A stretch of 61,089 bases of DNA. Origin: Chromatiales bacterium. Lineage in GTDB: Bacteria; Pseudomonadota; Gammaproteobacteria; Thiohalospirales; Thiohalospiraceae. The position numbers and the translations under genes are program-made. This document shows positions 1 through 8,366 of this stretch, piece by piece; position 1 is the first letter of the stretch, and each line of letters begins with the position of its first letter. Location: positions 1 through 61,089 of the forward strand of contig JALSHD010000113.1 of NCBI GenBank assembly GCA_026982395.1, written 5' to 3'. The notes under the pieces were generated by a model. That model made no database searches. It had not been told where the DNA came from and worked only from the letters and a program-made list of their open reading frames with translations.

Positions 1-326
1 TAGTCGTTCCGGTTCCAGACGTAGGGGATGGTGATGCTCCCCTGCCAGCGCGGCGCGAAGCGGTGGGCGTAACCGAGGTTGAGGCGGTACTGGTTCAGAT
101 CGGAGCCGGGCGGGTCGGGGGTGTGGTCGCCCTCCCGGTTCCAGAAGCCGTCGTACCGTTCGATATCCAGCGAGGCGTCCGACATCGCCCTGGAGAACTT
201 CGGCAGCAGCAGGGAGGAGGCCGAGCCGCCGCCGCAACAGGAGGCTGCCCACGCCGTGGACAGCGGGAAAAGAGCGATTCCTCCTGCAAGGAGGAGAATC
301 GCCCGGGCCTGGGATTTCCTGTTCAA
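1..326 (-). CDS. outer-membrane beta-barrel protein, 3' end outside window
   Basis: Leftward gene cut by the window edge; 108 codons are visible. It probably starts with TTG at 324-326, with a GGGGAT stretch just upstream and only 4 bp after the stop of the lipoprotein gene, so the two should be one transcript. The N-terminus has a basic start, a hydrophobic segment and a STAWA-A type cleavage site, then a striking SCCGGG motif. The rest alternates aromatic and polar residues (for example QYRLNLGYAHRF, then SITIPYVWNRND), as in outer-membrane beta-strands. This resembles poorly characterised transporter-type barrels; the substrate is unknown. The TTG start is the weakest part of the call, since no ATG sits in a better place. 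Confidence 0.6.
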   Translation of the reverse strand, partial: MNRKSQARAILLLAGGIALFPLSTAWAASCCGGGSASSLLLPKFSRAMSDASLDIERYDGFWNREGDHTPDPPGSDLNQYRLNLGYAHRFAPRWQGSITIPYVWNRND

Positions 327-330
327 GGGA

Positions 331-2025
331 TTACATCCCCATGCTCATCGAGGAGCCACCGGGAGTGACCTTGAACTCGGCATCGTCCGCCGTGCCGTCC
401 GGGGCGTAGCCGTCGTCGGTCTTCTGCTCGCCGTTGACCGTCAGCCTGACATAGAGCGTGCCCTGGCTGCCGTCGGTGAGCCCGCTGATACCGCTGGCCG
501 ACCAGTGGCCGCTGCCGTTATCGGTGGCGGCGATCCAGTTGGTCCGATCGGTGGAGACCTCCACGCTCATGGTATTCACGGTCCACTCTGCGCCCATCTC
601 GTTTTTCAACGTGGTTCCGACGGATACCGCCGGGTAGCTCATCATGTTCTCCTTGGTGGCGATGAAGAGGTCGAAGGTGTGGTTGCCGGTGGTGCCGGTC
701 AGGCCGTCGTGGAACAGGAAATATTTGCGCTTCTCCGGCATGGTTCCATCACCCATATCCATGGCGGACATCTGCATCTGGTGATCCCCGGCCATGTCGC
801 CGCCCGGGTTCATGCCGCCCATTCCGGCGATTTTGTCATCCTGGCCCTGCAGTACCGCCTTGGCCGTGTCGCCACCCATCGCCATCATCACGGTAGGATA
901 GAAGTGGGCCTCCTCGTCGCCGATCGTCACCTTCATGTCCCAGAAGCCCATGGAGGTGCCGTTCATCATCTTCGAGGCCATCAGATAGTAAACGGTACAC
1001 TGGTAGCTCCCGGGCTGGTCGGCCTGCTCGATGCATCCTCCCACCGGCGTGGAGTGGCTGTGCATCGCCATGTGCATCACCGGCGTCAGGGAGAGATTCA
1101 GGCCAGTCGCTGGCGTTCCGTCACTGTTGTTGGTGATGGTCAGGGTGCAGGTGGATTTGCCTTCCATCGGGCCCATCATGGGGGTACGTTCGATTTTGTA
1201 GCTGTCGGTCAGCACCACGCTCCCTTCCGGGAGGGCACCGATCTCGTCGGCGGTGAGGCCGGAGAGGTTGTTCGCGCTGGCGAAAAACCGGGTCATGGCG
1301 CGGGAGAAGCGGTTCTGGATGTCCATCGGCAGTCGTTTGCCACTGGAACCTATGTCGATCGGGCCATTGGCGTCGCTGCCATCGGCGTTACCGTCGGCCA
1401 GATCGTCGGCAATGGCCTGCAGCAGGTCGAACTGCTCTGCGGCCTGAAGGCCGAGATCCATGTTCAGCTGACTGAAGGCCGCCGCCCGCAGTCCGGCGCG
1501 GAGCTGGTTTTTCTCACCTCCACTGGCGCGGGGGGTTACGGCGCTGTCCGGTTTGTAACCAAACGCATTTTGAAAGGCATTTTCGGCTGCTTGCCGTGTC
1601 ATTTGGTGGGCTGTAATCAGTCGTCCGACGATAGTGGTCCCGGGAGTGAGACTTACATTTGAGCCGGAGGAGAGCCTCCCTGCAGGCACATGGGCCATCA
1701 AGCTGTCTGCAGTGACTGATAACCCGGTTGCCTCATCGTTAAAAGTGCCACCGCTGGATTCGACAATCAACGCCTCGGACAACCGATCCCTGTCCACCTC
1801 GATGGTGTAGTTGCCGTCACTGCCTGACTGCACCGGCCCCGCGATGAGCTCGCCACCCGCCGTCTTGATGCTGACCTGCGCTCCGGAAACCGGAGCGGCG
1901 TAAATCACCCCGCTGATGGTGGCGGTGTCATTGTCATCGCTGGAGGAACCTCCGCCGCAGCCGCTCAACAGGCCGCCCGTAGCGAGAAAAAGAGCAGATA
2001 AACAAAGAGAGTCATTGATATTCAT
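331..2025 (-). CDS. Met/His-rich secreted lipoprotein (possible copper handling)
   Basis: 564 residues with a lipoprotein signal and lipobox LLSGC near residue 23, followed by a Gly/Ser/Asp linker. Residues about 35-100 look like a carboxypeptidase-regulatory/CNA-B type fold (SGVIYAAPVSGAQVSIKT). The second half contains a YtkA/FixH-like beta domain and is very rich in Met and His (MHMAMHSHSTP, GMGGMNPGGDMAGDHQMQM, C-terminal SSMSMGM). Such clusters bind Cu(I) in other periplasmic proteins, so copper binding is a reasonable inference but not proven. It is cotranscribed with the beta-barrel gene downstream and divergent from the cytochrome operon, which hints at a joint role in metal or redox chemistry at the envelope. 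Confidence 0.7.
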   Translation of the reverse strand: MNINDSLCLSALFLATGGLLSGCGGGSSSDDNDTATISGVIYAAPVSGAQVSIKTAGGELIAGPVQSGSDGNYTIEVDRDRLSEALIVESSGGTFNDEATGLSVTADSLMAHVPAGRLSSGSNVSLTPGTTIVGRLITAHQMTRQAAENAFQNAFGYKPDSAVTPRASGGEKNQLRAGLRAAAFSQLNMDLGLQAAEQFDLLQAIADDLADGNADGSDANGPIDIGSSGKRLPMDIQNRFSRAMTRFFASANNLSGLTADEIGALPEGSVVLTDSYKIERTPMMGPMEGKSTCTLTITNNSDGTPATGLNLSLTPVMHMAMHSHSTPVGGCIEQADQPGSYQCTVYYLMASKMMNGTSMGFWDMKVTIGDEEAHFYPTVMMAMGGDTAKAVLQGQDDKIAGMGGMNPGGDMAGDHQMQMSAMDMGDGTMPEKRKYFLFHDGLTGTTGNHTFDLFIATKENMMSYPAVSVGTTLKNEMGAEWTVNTMSVEVSTDRTNWIAATDNGSGHWSASGISGLTDGSQGTLYVRLTVNGEQKTDDGYAPDGTADDAEFKVTPGGSSMSMGM

Positions 2026-2428
2026 GGTGTGTATTCAACCTAAATGGCTTCCTGATCCTGCAATAGGTTTCAGCAATATACGAGCCAATAATTTTTTGCA
2101 TGAATATCATCTGGTTGCATATTTCTCCCCGTTGAACACTGGGTGCTTTGACGCAATGGATGAGGCATATCACGTGAAAGGTTCTGTCACAGGTGCTTTT
2201 CCAAAGTGCGGTCATTTATCTCTGCCCTGTGCCAGATGACATGGTGGTTGGTCATATGCCATTTTGTTTTTTCATCAAAGAGCACAGCGGTTTTTTCAAG
2301 AGCTTGTTTTTACAGTGATTGGATTGTTTGGCCTGAGTATTGCCTTGTAGCCAGTGAACTGACAGAGCAGCTGCCGGGGAGTTGAGCTGTCTGACGACAA
2401 GAACATCGGGATTTTTTTGGGGTTTGAC
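2026..2428. promoter_or_regulatory. divergent intergenic region between lipoprotein and cytochrome operon
   Basis: About 400 bp of lower-G+C sequence between two divergent start codons, so it must hold promoters for both directions. I found no FNR-type TTGAT-N4-ATCAA box and no clear sigma-70 pair. The ORFs in this stretch lack signal, domain or ribosome-site support and are not called. Confidence 0.5.
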
Positions 2429-5359
2429 ATGAAGAGATTGTTTTCCGGAAAAGATGGTCGGTTTACCCGTTTGCTGGTGGTGTTTGCCCTTGCCGGGCCG
2501 GTTTATGCGGCTGAGGGTGGCGTGGTTGCCCCGGTTGACATTGACACCAACGAGAAGGTTGACAATCCGGCATTGCATCCGGCAATTCCCCTGCTGGATG
2601 AAGAGGGCCGACACGTACTGGACAGTGGCAAACCGTACAGCCCGCGCCTGAGCTGCGGCTCCTCGAACTGCCATGATTATGATGCCATTACCAGTGCCTA
2701 TCACTTCGAGATGGGGCGTGATGAAGCGAGCGACGACTTTGGCGCTCTCCACGGACTGCCCCATCTGGTTTCACCGGGCTACTTTGGTGGCTATGCCTGT
2801 ATGGGGGGAAGCAATCCCGAAGTGCTGGCGAAGAAAACCAACGCCACTGCCGATGATTTCGCCGATCGGGGTGCGGCCGGCTGGATCATCCGCTGCCTCG
2901 GTTGCCATACCGGGGGTGGCTGGGCCGAGAAGGATCGCAACGGCCGGCGTTATGACGAGACCGATCCCGGTTCGGTGAGGGCGCTGGATGGTGACTACTT
3001 CAACCGCGGTACCGACGAGAACAACCAGGATGCCGAGATCACCACCGTCGCCCGCTGGGACTGGAAAAAGAGCGGTGTGGTGGAGGCGGACTGCCTGCTC
3101 TGCCATGCCGACTTCACCCGCCTCACCAAGGGGGACCCGGCGTTGGCGGGAGAGGGCAGCAGCGATGCGCTGACCCATCTGCGCGAGTTGCGCCGTACCT
3201 ACCTGGTGCGCGGGTATCGCGCCTTCCGTTTTGCCCCCTCGGCTACGCTGGAGTTTTTCAACCTGCGCCACGAGGCGTGTGGCGAGAACGAACCGGGTTG
3301 TGCCGCGGAGGATCGCACATTGCTCACCTTCGTCCGGGATCTCGAAGCCGATCCCCCCATCCACAGCCGGGCCAAACCCGCCTATGCGCTGTTGCTGAAC
3401 GAGAATGGTGAGCCGCGGATCGACTGGAACCGGAATGCCTTCGATGAAGACGGCAAGGTGAAACTCCCCCTGTTGCGCTTTCCCGGCAACGACAACTGTA
3501 TGGTGTGTCATCGCACCAGCAACTCCCGGCGCGGTTTTTACGGCTTCGGCGAAGGAGCGGAGGCCACCTACGAGGAGGAGACCGGGGTCCTGGTCGAGGA
3601 TTACCAGGATGACGTGCACAAGGGCAAGGTCTGGACCGATCCGGTCACCGGCGAGGAGCGGCGCATCGAGAACTGCAACACCTGCCATGCCCGCAACTAT
3701 TTCCGCGCCGCCTGGGCCAATACCGATCTCAACGCCAACCACGATATCCTCAAGGGCAATTCGGACATGGATGTGCGTAACGATCTGGACTACAACCCCA
3801 ACGCCAGGAGCTGTGAGTATTGCCATGACGAATCGCCGCAACCGGTGATTCCCTCCGGCCAGAAGGACATGGTCACCGCCCACCTGGAGCGCTGGAAGCA
3901 CAGCGGCCATATGGCGGGCTACCCGGAATCCACTCTCGCCCGTATCACCCGCACCCATCTGGACGTGATCAGCTGCCAGGCCTGCCATATCACCGGCAAG
4001 AAGGGGCGCCGGGGGAGAGATCTGCAGATTATGTACCGCTATCGTCAGGCGGAGGATGGTTCGCTGAAGATAGTCCCCTACAACCCGCGTATCCGTTACT
4101 ACTGGAAGGATCGCAACAGCGGGCGCATCCTCACCCGTCACGAGCGCAACAGCGTGTTCGAGGAGCGGCGGGACGGGCAGGGCGACCGTTACGGGGTGAT
4201 CGTCGATCCGGAGAGCGGCCGGGAGCTGGCCCGGGTCAGTGCGCGCATCTCCCACGGCAGCGTGCGTTACGGGGACCCGGAGGACTACGCCGGATTCCTG
4301 GCCCTGAAGCGCGCCTACGACAAGCTGCTGGCCCGCAAAGGGGTGAGCAATCCCGATACGGTAATGGTGTGGACCGAGTCCAACGAATATCTCATGTCCC
4401 ACAATACACGCCCGGCCACCGCCTCGGTACCGTGCGAGGCGTGCCACAACAGGAAGCAGAACGGCTCCTTCAGCGCCCTGCTGTCCAGTGACGGCCTGTT
4501 CGGCGGCGGCCGTGTCAAGGAGGTGACCAGGCTGGTCGACCGGCGGCTGCTGGATGAGGGGATCGTGGAGCTGGATCTGGAGTACATGAAGATGGACGAC
4601 GATGGCGTGGTGACCGAGAACGTTGCGGACATCCTCTCCGTGACCCGGGTCGATCCCTTCATGACCATCCTCAAGGCGAGCAGTGCCCGCGCCGCGCTGG
4701 GCAGGGTCAGCCGGGTGAGCACCGAAAAGGGACTTGCCGCCATCGGCGCGACCGGCAAGGGTGCCGCCGTGCTGGCAGAGTGGTTCGGCCTCGACGAGAT
4801 GCTGTTGTACCGGCCTGTCTATGGCGACGAAAAACTCCGCCGACTGGCGGTCATGCCGGAGCTGGATGGCACCAATGAACGGGTCTTCCCTTCCTACCGG
4901 TTGCGGGCGGCCATCGCCGATGACGGTATCATCGCCGGGGCGCGTAGAGCCGGACTGGGCGAGCTGGCTTCTCCGGTGTTTATGCTGCAGGCCAGGGATC
5001 CCCGGGGTGAACCGGTCAGCCGTTTCACCGGGGTTCTGATCAAGCTGCCATACGGCGGTGTCGGGGAGAGTGCCGGTGAGGTGAATGTGCTCCATTCGGC
5101 AGACGGGGTGCAGTGGTCGGCCCTCGATGAGGGCAGCATCGTGACGGTTCAACCACGCAGTGCCGAGGCGGATGGCATGGTAGTGTTCCGCACCACCCGC
5201 TTCAGCTACTACGCCGTCGCCGACACGGACTCCGCGACCTTGTCGCCCCAGAGCAGTTCATCCGGTGGTGGCGGAGGGGGTGCCGTGTTGTGGCTGCCGC
5301 TGATCGGTGTGCTGTGGCTGGTGCTGAAGAGGGTGCGCAGAAGAGATGTCTGCGCATAG
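2429..5359 (+). CDS. octaheme c-type cytochrome with Gly-rich C-terminal membrane tail
   Basis: 976 residues from ATG 2429, chosen over a TTG four codons upstream because GGGG at 2419-2422 is well placed for it. A signal peptide ends near PVYAA. Seven CXXCH sites (CLGCH, CLLCH, CMVCH, CNTCH, CEYCH, CQACH, CEACH) plus one CX4CH (CGSSNCH, residue 76) predict eight hemes spread over the first ~690 residues. A heme-free, probably beta-rich C-terminal domain follows. The protein ends with a Ser stretch, six glycines, a hydrophobic helix and an Arg cluster. This is the layout of GlyGly-CTERM-type sorting tails, which are processed by rhombosortases in other proteobacteria. A surface location, as terminal electron-exchange protein, is inferred. 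It is the first gene of a fully overlapped operon. Confidence 0.88.
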   Translation: MKRLFSGKDGRFTRLLVVFALAGPVYAAEGGVVAPVDIDTNEKVDNPALHPAIPLLDEEGRHVLDSGKPYSPRLSCGSSNCHDYDAITSAYHFEMGRDEASDDFGALHGLPHLVSPGYFGGYACMGGSNPEVLAKKTNATADDFADRGAAGWIIRCLGCHTGGGWAEKDRNGRRYDETDPGSVRALDGDYFNRGTDENNQDAEITTVARWDWKKSGVVEADCLLCHADFTRLTKGDPALAGEGSSDALTHLRELRRTYLVRGYRAFRFAPSATLEFFNLRHEACGENEPGCAAEDRTLLTFVRDLEADPPIHSRAKPAYALLLNENGEPRIDWNRNAFDEDGKVKLPLLRFPGNDNCMVCHRTSNSRRGFYGFGEGAEATYEEETGVLVEDYQDDVHKGKVWTDPVTGEERRIENCNTCHARNYFRAAWANTDLNANHDILKGNSDMDVRNDLDYNPNARSCEYCHDESPQPVIPSGQKDMVTAHLERWKHSGHMAGYPESTLARITRTHLDVISCQACHITGKKGRRGRDLQIMYRYRQAEDGSLKIVPYNPRIRYYWKDRNSGRILTRHERNSVFEERRDGQGDRYGVIVDPESGRELARVSARISHGSVRYGDPEDYAGFLALKRAYDKLLARKGVSNPDTVMVWTESNEYLMSHNTRPATASVPCEACHNRKQNGSFSALLSSDGLFGGGRVKEVTRLVDRRLLDEGIVELDLEYMKMDDDGVVTENVADILSVTRVDPFMTILKASSARAALGRVSRVSTEKGLAAIGATGKGAAVLAEWFGLDEMLLYRPVYGDEKLRRLAVMPELDGTNERVFPSYRLRAAIADDGIIAGARRAGLGELASPVFMLQARDPRGEPVSRFTGVLIKLPYGGVGESAGEVNVLHSADGVQWSALDEGSIVTVQPRSAEADGMVVFRTTRFSYYAVADTDSATLSPQSSSSGGGGGGAVLWLPLIGVLWLVLKRVRRRDVCA

Positions 5360-5582
5360 AGTGGCCAGACTGCTGCCGTGGCTGGCCGGAGCCGGTCTGG
5401 CCGCCGGTCAGATCGCCTTGTCGTCCAGCTGCTCCCTGCCCCGTGACGGACGCTGCACCGCCTGCGGTGGTTGTGTGGTGGCGCTGGGTGTTCTGGTGAG
5501 CTGGGCCGTGTTGAAGAAACACGGCGAAGGTGAACCGCCGCAGCGGGGTGTGGAGCGTACGGAACCCCGGCGCTGGCGGTGA
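5346..5582 (+). CDS. small Cys-rich membrane protein
   Basis: 78 residues. The ATG lies 14 bp inside the end of the octaheme gene, and the stop overlaps the GTG of the next gene (GTGA), so it is translationally coupled on both sides. Two hydrophobic segments (about residues 9-25 and 42-56) flank or include four cysteines spaced C-x7-C-x2-C-x2-C (CSLPRDGRCTACGGC). It could bind an Fe-S cluster or metal, form disulfides, or act as a chaperone or small subunit for neighbouring redox proteins. I do not recognise a family. The overlaps and conserved-looking Cys pattern argue that it is real; the assignment as a gene is likely, the function is open. Confidence 0.6.
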   Translation: MSAHRVARLLPWLAGAGLAAGQIALSSSCSLPRDGRCTACGGCVVALGVLVSWAVLKKHGEGEPPQRGVERTEPRRWR

Positions 5583-6808
5583 TCCGGCGTTGCCTGCCCG
5601 GCCTCGCAAGCATCCTGCTCGTGGCGGCACACAGCGGGCAGGTCTGCTCTGCCGCCGCGGCGGTCGGCCGTTTCGACAGCCGGATACAGGTGGACAATCG
5701 CTACCTCGACGACGAATTGATACTGGAGCAACGTGGTGAGATCACCCTGAACGACGAGCCACGAGGGGTGCGCATGGGCCTCTCCTTCGCCCTGCGCCAG
5801 CGGGACGAGAGCGGCGAGGTCCGTCTCGACCGGCTGTTCGCGGAGAGACGGTTCCCGTCGTCCGGCGCCCGGCTGACCGTCGGCCGTACCGAGCGCAGCG
5901 ACAGTCTGGGTTTCTATACCCTTGACGGGATGCAGCTCGACTGGTCTGCCGGGCGACTGGGGCTTCATCTCTACGCCGGTGTTCCCGCCCGTATCGAAGA
6001 CTACCGCTCCATCGAAGGAGAAGGGCTGTACGGGATCGAGCTGCAATTGCGCCCGGCCGACCCCGGGGGCTTTCTGCACCGGGCCCGGCTGGGCTGGCAG
6101 CACCACCGGGACGGAACTGGCAGTGACCGGCTGAGCGGGGGCATGACCGGGCGCACGCGAAACCGGGTGGAGTATCTGCTCTCCGGGGTATATGTGTTGC
6201 AGGAGGCACGCCTGGAAGAGGCATCGGGGAAGATCCGGGGAGAGCCGGGCAAAAAAACCGGGTGGTCGATCTCCGGGCAGATCTATCGGCCGCGGCGTCC
6301 GTGGCTCACCTTTCGCGAGCGCTACTATGCCCTCTATGCGGCGGGCCGGCAGTCGGTGGTACAGGGGAGTTTTTATTTTCGCCCGCGCAGAACGGCAGAG
6401 TGGTCGCTGGGCGGCCGCCATGTGTCACGGGAACAGGGTGATTCCGGCTACGGATTGAGTGGTGGCATCAGACTCCGGGGAGACTCCGGCTGGCGCAGGG
6501 AGCTGTTGTTCAACTGGTTGCGGCTGGGGGACGAGGTTACCGCCGGGGCCTGGTTTCAACTGGAGAAACCGCTCGGTTCCCGCAGCCGGATGAGCCTGTG
6601 CACTGCCCTGCAATACCGGGACAAGGCGCTGTACGGCGTGGATCGCAGCAGCGGCGTCGAGCTGGATCTGGAACGGATGATCAGGGCCGATCTCTACCTC
6701 TCCCTGTTTGCCGCATATCTGTGGGACAGCCGTCTGGATGACGAATATCGCGCCGGGGCGCGCCTGAGCTGGTATCTCGACGAATACCGCCCGGAGAAGG
6801 AGAGATGA
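5579..6808 (+). CDS. outer-membrane beta-barrel (putative porin of a porin-cytochrome conduit)
   Basis: 409 residues from GTG 5579, overlapping the previous stop by 4 bp. An N-terminal signal ends near VCSAA. The body is a long series of amphipathic strands ending in aromatic residues (RTRNRVEYLLSGVYVL, RLSWYLDEY), many Arg/Asp-rich loops and no helices, as expected for a 16-20 strand barrel. It is shorter than MtrB (about 700 residues) but similar in size to the barrels of Geobacter-type porin-cytochrome complexes. Lying between multiheme cytochrome genes, it most likely holds one of them inside the outer membrane so that electrons can cross. That role is inferred from context, not from a sequence motif. 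Confidence 0.75.
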   Translation: MIRRCLPGLASILLVAAHSGQVCSAAAAVGRFDSRIQVDNRYLDDELILEQRGEITLNDEPRGVRMGLSFALRQRDESGEVRLDRLFAERRFPSSGARLTVGRTERSDSLGFYTLDGMQLDWSAGRLGLHLYAGVPARIEDYRSIEGEGLYGIELQLRPADPGGFLHRARLGWQHHRDGTGSDRLSGGMTGRTRNRVEYLLSGVYVLQEARLEEASGKIRGEPGKKTGWSISGQIYRPRRPWLTFRERYYALYAAGRQSVVQGSFYFRPRRTAEWSLGGRHVSREQGDSGYGLSGGIRLRGDSGWRRELLFNWLRLGDEVTAGAWFQLEKPLGSRSRMSLCTALQYRDKALYGVDRSSGVELDLERMIRADLYLSLFAAYLWDSRLDDEYRAGARLSWYLDEYRPEKER

Positions 6809-7410
6809 AGCGGATTCTGTTGCTCTGCCTCATCCCGGGCTTGCCGTTTTTCGCGGCAGCGGAAGAGCCGCCGGTGGCGGAAAAGGAGAAAACCTGGTGG
6901 GAAGAACGGGCGCAGCGCCCCGATATCTACTACCCTCACAACGCCCATCAGGAAGTGATGAAGCAGGAGGGGGATCCCTGTCTGCTCTGCCATCCGTTCA
7001 GCAAAAACGAGGTGACCGAAACCCAACGGATAAAGATGTTGACCGTCATCGCCAACGAACCTCTGGCAGCCATCTGTCATGAGTGCCACATGAAACGGCA
7101 GAGCGCCTCCTGGCGGTGCGATCTATGCCACCCGGAGCCGGCAGCGATCTGGCCGGAGAGCCACGATCTGGACTACCGGCTGAATCACGCCGAGGATGCC
7201 CGTCTCGATGAAGGGGAGTGCCGCAGCTGCCATCTCGATCTCGGTTTCTGTACCGATTGCCATTTCGCTCGGGACGGCTCCCGTTTCCGTGTCCATCCGT
7301 TGGGTTATCGCACCCGGCACGCAATCGAGGCGCGGCTGGTGCCGGCGGATTGCGGACGTTGTCACGGCGCCCGCTACTGCAGCGATTGCCATCGGCGGGC
7401 GGGGCGATGA
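6805..7410 (+). CDS. periplasmic heptaheme c-type cytochrome
   Basis: 201 residues with a cleavable signal (LPFFAAAEE). Seven CXXCH sites are packed into about 120 residues (CLLCH, CHECH, CDLCH, CRSCH, CTDCH, CGRCH, CSDCH), one heme per roughly 17 residues. This density is typical of wire-like small multiheme proteins such as MtrA/DmsE or NrfB types. Start and stop overlap both neighbours by ATGA. Its size and position after the barrel gene make it a candidate for the cytochrome that inserts into or docks under the barrel. Confidence 0.88.
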   Translation: MKRILLLCLIPGLPFFAAAEEPPVAEKEKTWWEERAQRPDIYYPHNAHQEVMKQEGDPCLLCHPFSKNEVTETQRIKMLTVIANEPLAAICHECHMKRQSASWRCDLCHPEPAAIWPESHDLDYRLNHAEDARLDEGECRSCHLDLGFCTDCHFARDGSRFRVHPLGYRTRHAIEARLVPADCGRCHGARYCSDCHRRAGR

Positions 7411-8366
7411 TCCGGCTGCTGGTCGTATTGCTGTTGCTGACCGGCTGCCAGGCGGAGCGTTCCGGCGTGATACTTGGGGGTGATCTGATTCTGGATCGCT
7501 CCCACGGCGGTGCAGGTTCCGCCTGGGGGCTGGCGGAGTGTGCGGGCTGTCACCCGTTGGCGGTGATTCACGAGGCGGCCCGCGGGATCGCCCCGCTGGT
7601 GCGCCGGCACGGCTACGCCACCTGTACTGGCTGCCACGGTGACAACGGCAGCAACCGGCCGCGGCGCTGTACCATCTGCCACAATGCGTCCGATCTGCCC
7701 CGCACCCCGCTGTCCACCGGCCGGCACGCCCATGGTTTCATCGCCGACACGGGAGAGCCGTTGCGTGACGGGCAGTGCCTGGTCTGCCACCAGGCCGCTG
7801 ACATGGATGGCCGTTTCGAGCCGGAGCAGGATCTCACCCCGCTGCCCGATGCCACCGGCCATGCCACCCGTTACCGCTCCATCGCCGACTTCTGCCTGCG
7901 CTGTCACAACCGGAACCACCAGCAGCCGGGCTTCGCAATGGATGGGGAGCGGTTCGACGACCCTCTCATCGCCGTGGAGGATGCGTGGCGATACATCGAC
8001 AAGCATGGCTTGAGCTCCGGCACGGGTGAGGGCACCTATGCCGGACTGCGTGCCGGGTACCGTTACCGGAGCGTGGTGGAGTGTACCGATTGTCATGCCA
8101 TGCACGGTACGGACAACGGCAAGCTGATCATCGACAGTTCCCTGAAAGGCGTGACCCGGCTCGATCCCGCCCTGCGCGAGAGACCCTACCGCATCGATAC
8201 CGCGCACGGTGACTACTCCCAGCTCTGCGTGATGTGCCATGCCATGGAGCTGCTTCTGGACGCGGGCGGAGAGGATACCGGCAACGGCCTGTCCGGTGTT
8301 CACAAGCGGGGGGGTGACTGCCGCCCCTGTCACACCCACGGCGAAGCGGTGCAGGCGGGGTTATGA
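7407..8366 (+). CDS. octaheme c-type cytochrome lipoprotein
   Basis: 319 residues from ATG 7407, which overlaps the previous stop (ATGA). A longer in-frame opening from 7218 was rejected because it would erase the signal. The N-terminus is a short lipoprotein signal with lipobox LLTGC at residue ~15. Eight CXXCH sites follow (CAGCH, CTGCH, CTICH, CLVCH, CLRCH, CTDCH, CVMCH, CRPCH). Distal His-containing stretches such as HGTDNG next to the sixth heme are compatible with bis-His ligation. Lipidation places it at the outer membrane, either facing the periplasm or exported, next to the beta-barrel. Confidence 0.87.
   Translation: MIRLLVVLLLLTGCQAERSGVILGGDLILDRSHGGAGSAWGLAECAGCHPLAVIHEAARGIAPLVRRHGYATCTGCHGDNGSNRPRRCTICHNASDLPRTPLSTGRHAHGFIADTGEPLRDGQCLVCHQAADMDGRFEPEQDLTPLPDATGHATRYRSIADFCLRCHNRNHQQPGFAMDGERFDDPLIAVEDAWRYIDKHGLSSGTGEGTYAGLRAGYRYRSVVECTDCHAMHGTDNGKLIIDSSLKGVTRLDPALRERPYRIDTAHGDYSQLCVMCHAMELLLDAGGEDTGNGLSGVHKRGGDCRPCHTHGEAVQAGL

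Noticed and set aside
79-1662. 527-codon plus-strand ORF opposite the lipoprotein gene
   Set aside because: Antisense shadow with His/Gly/Val-rich low-sense composition.
2026-2428. FNR or NarL box in front of the cytochrome operon
   Set aside because: Looked for TTGAT-N4-ATCAA and found only half-sites.
2771-5152. 793-codon minus-strand ORF opposite the octaheme gene
   Set aside because: Shadow of high-G+C coding DNA; no signal, no domain, and the plus-strand frame has clear heme motifs.
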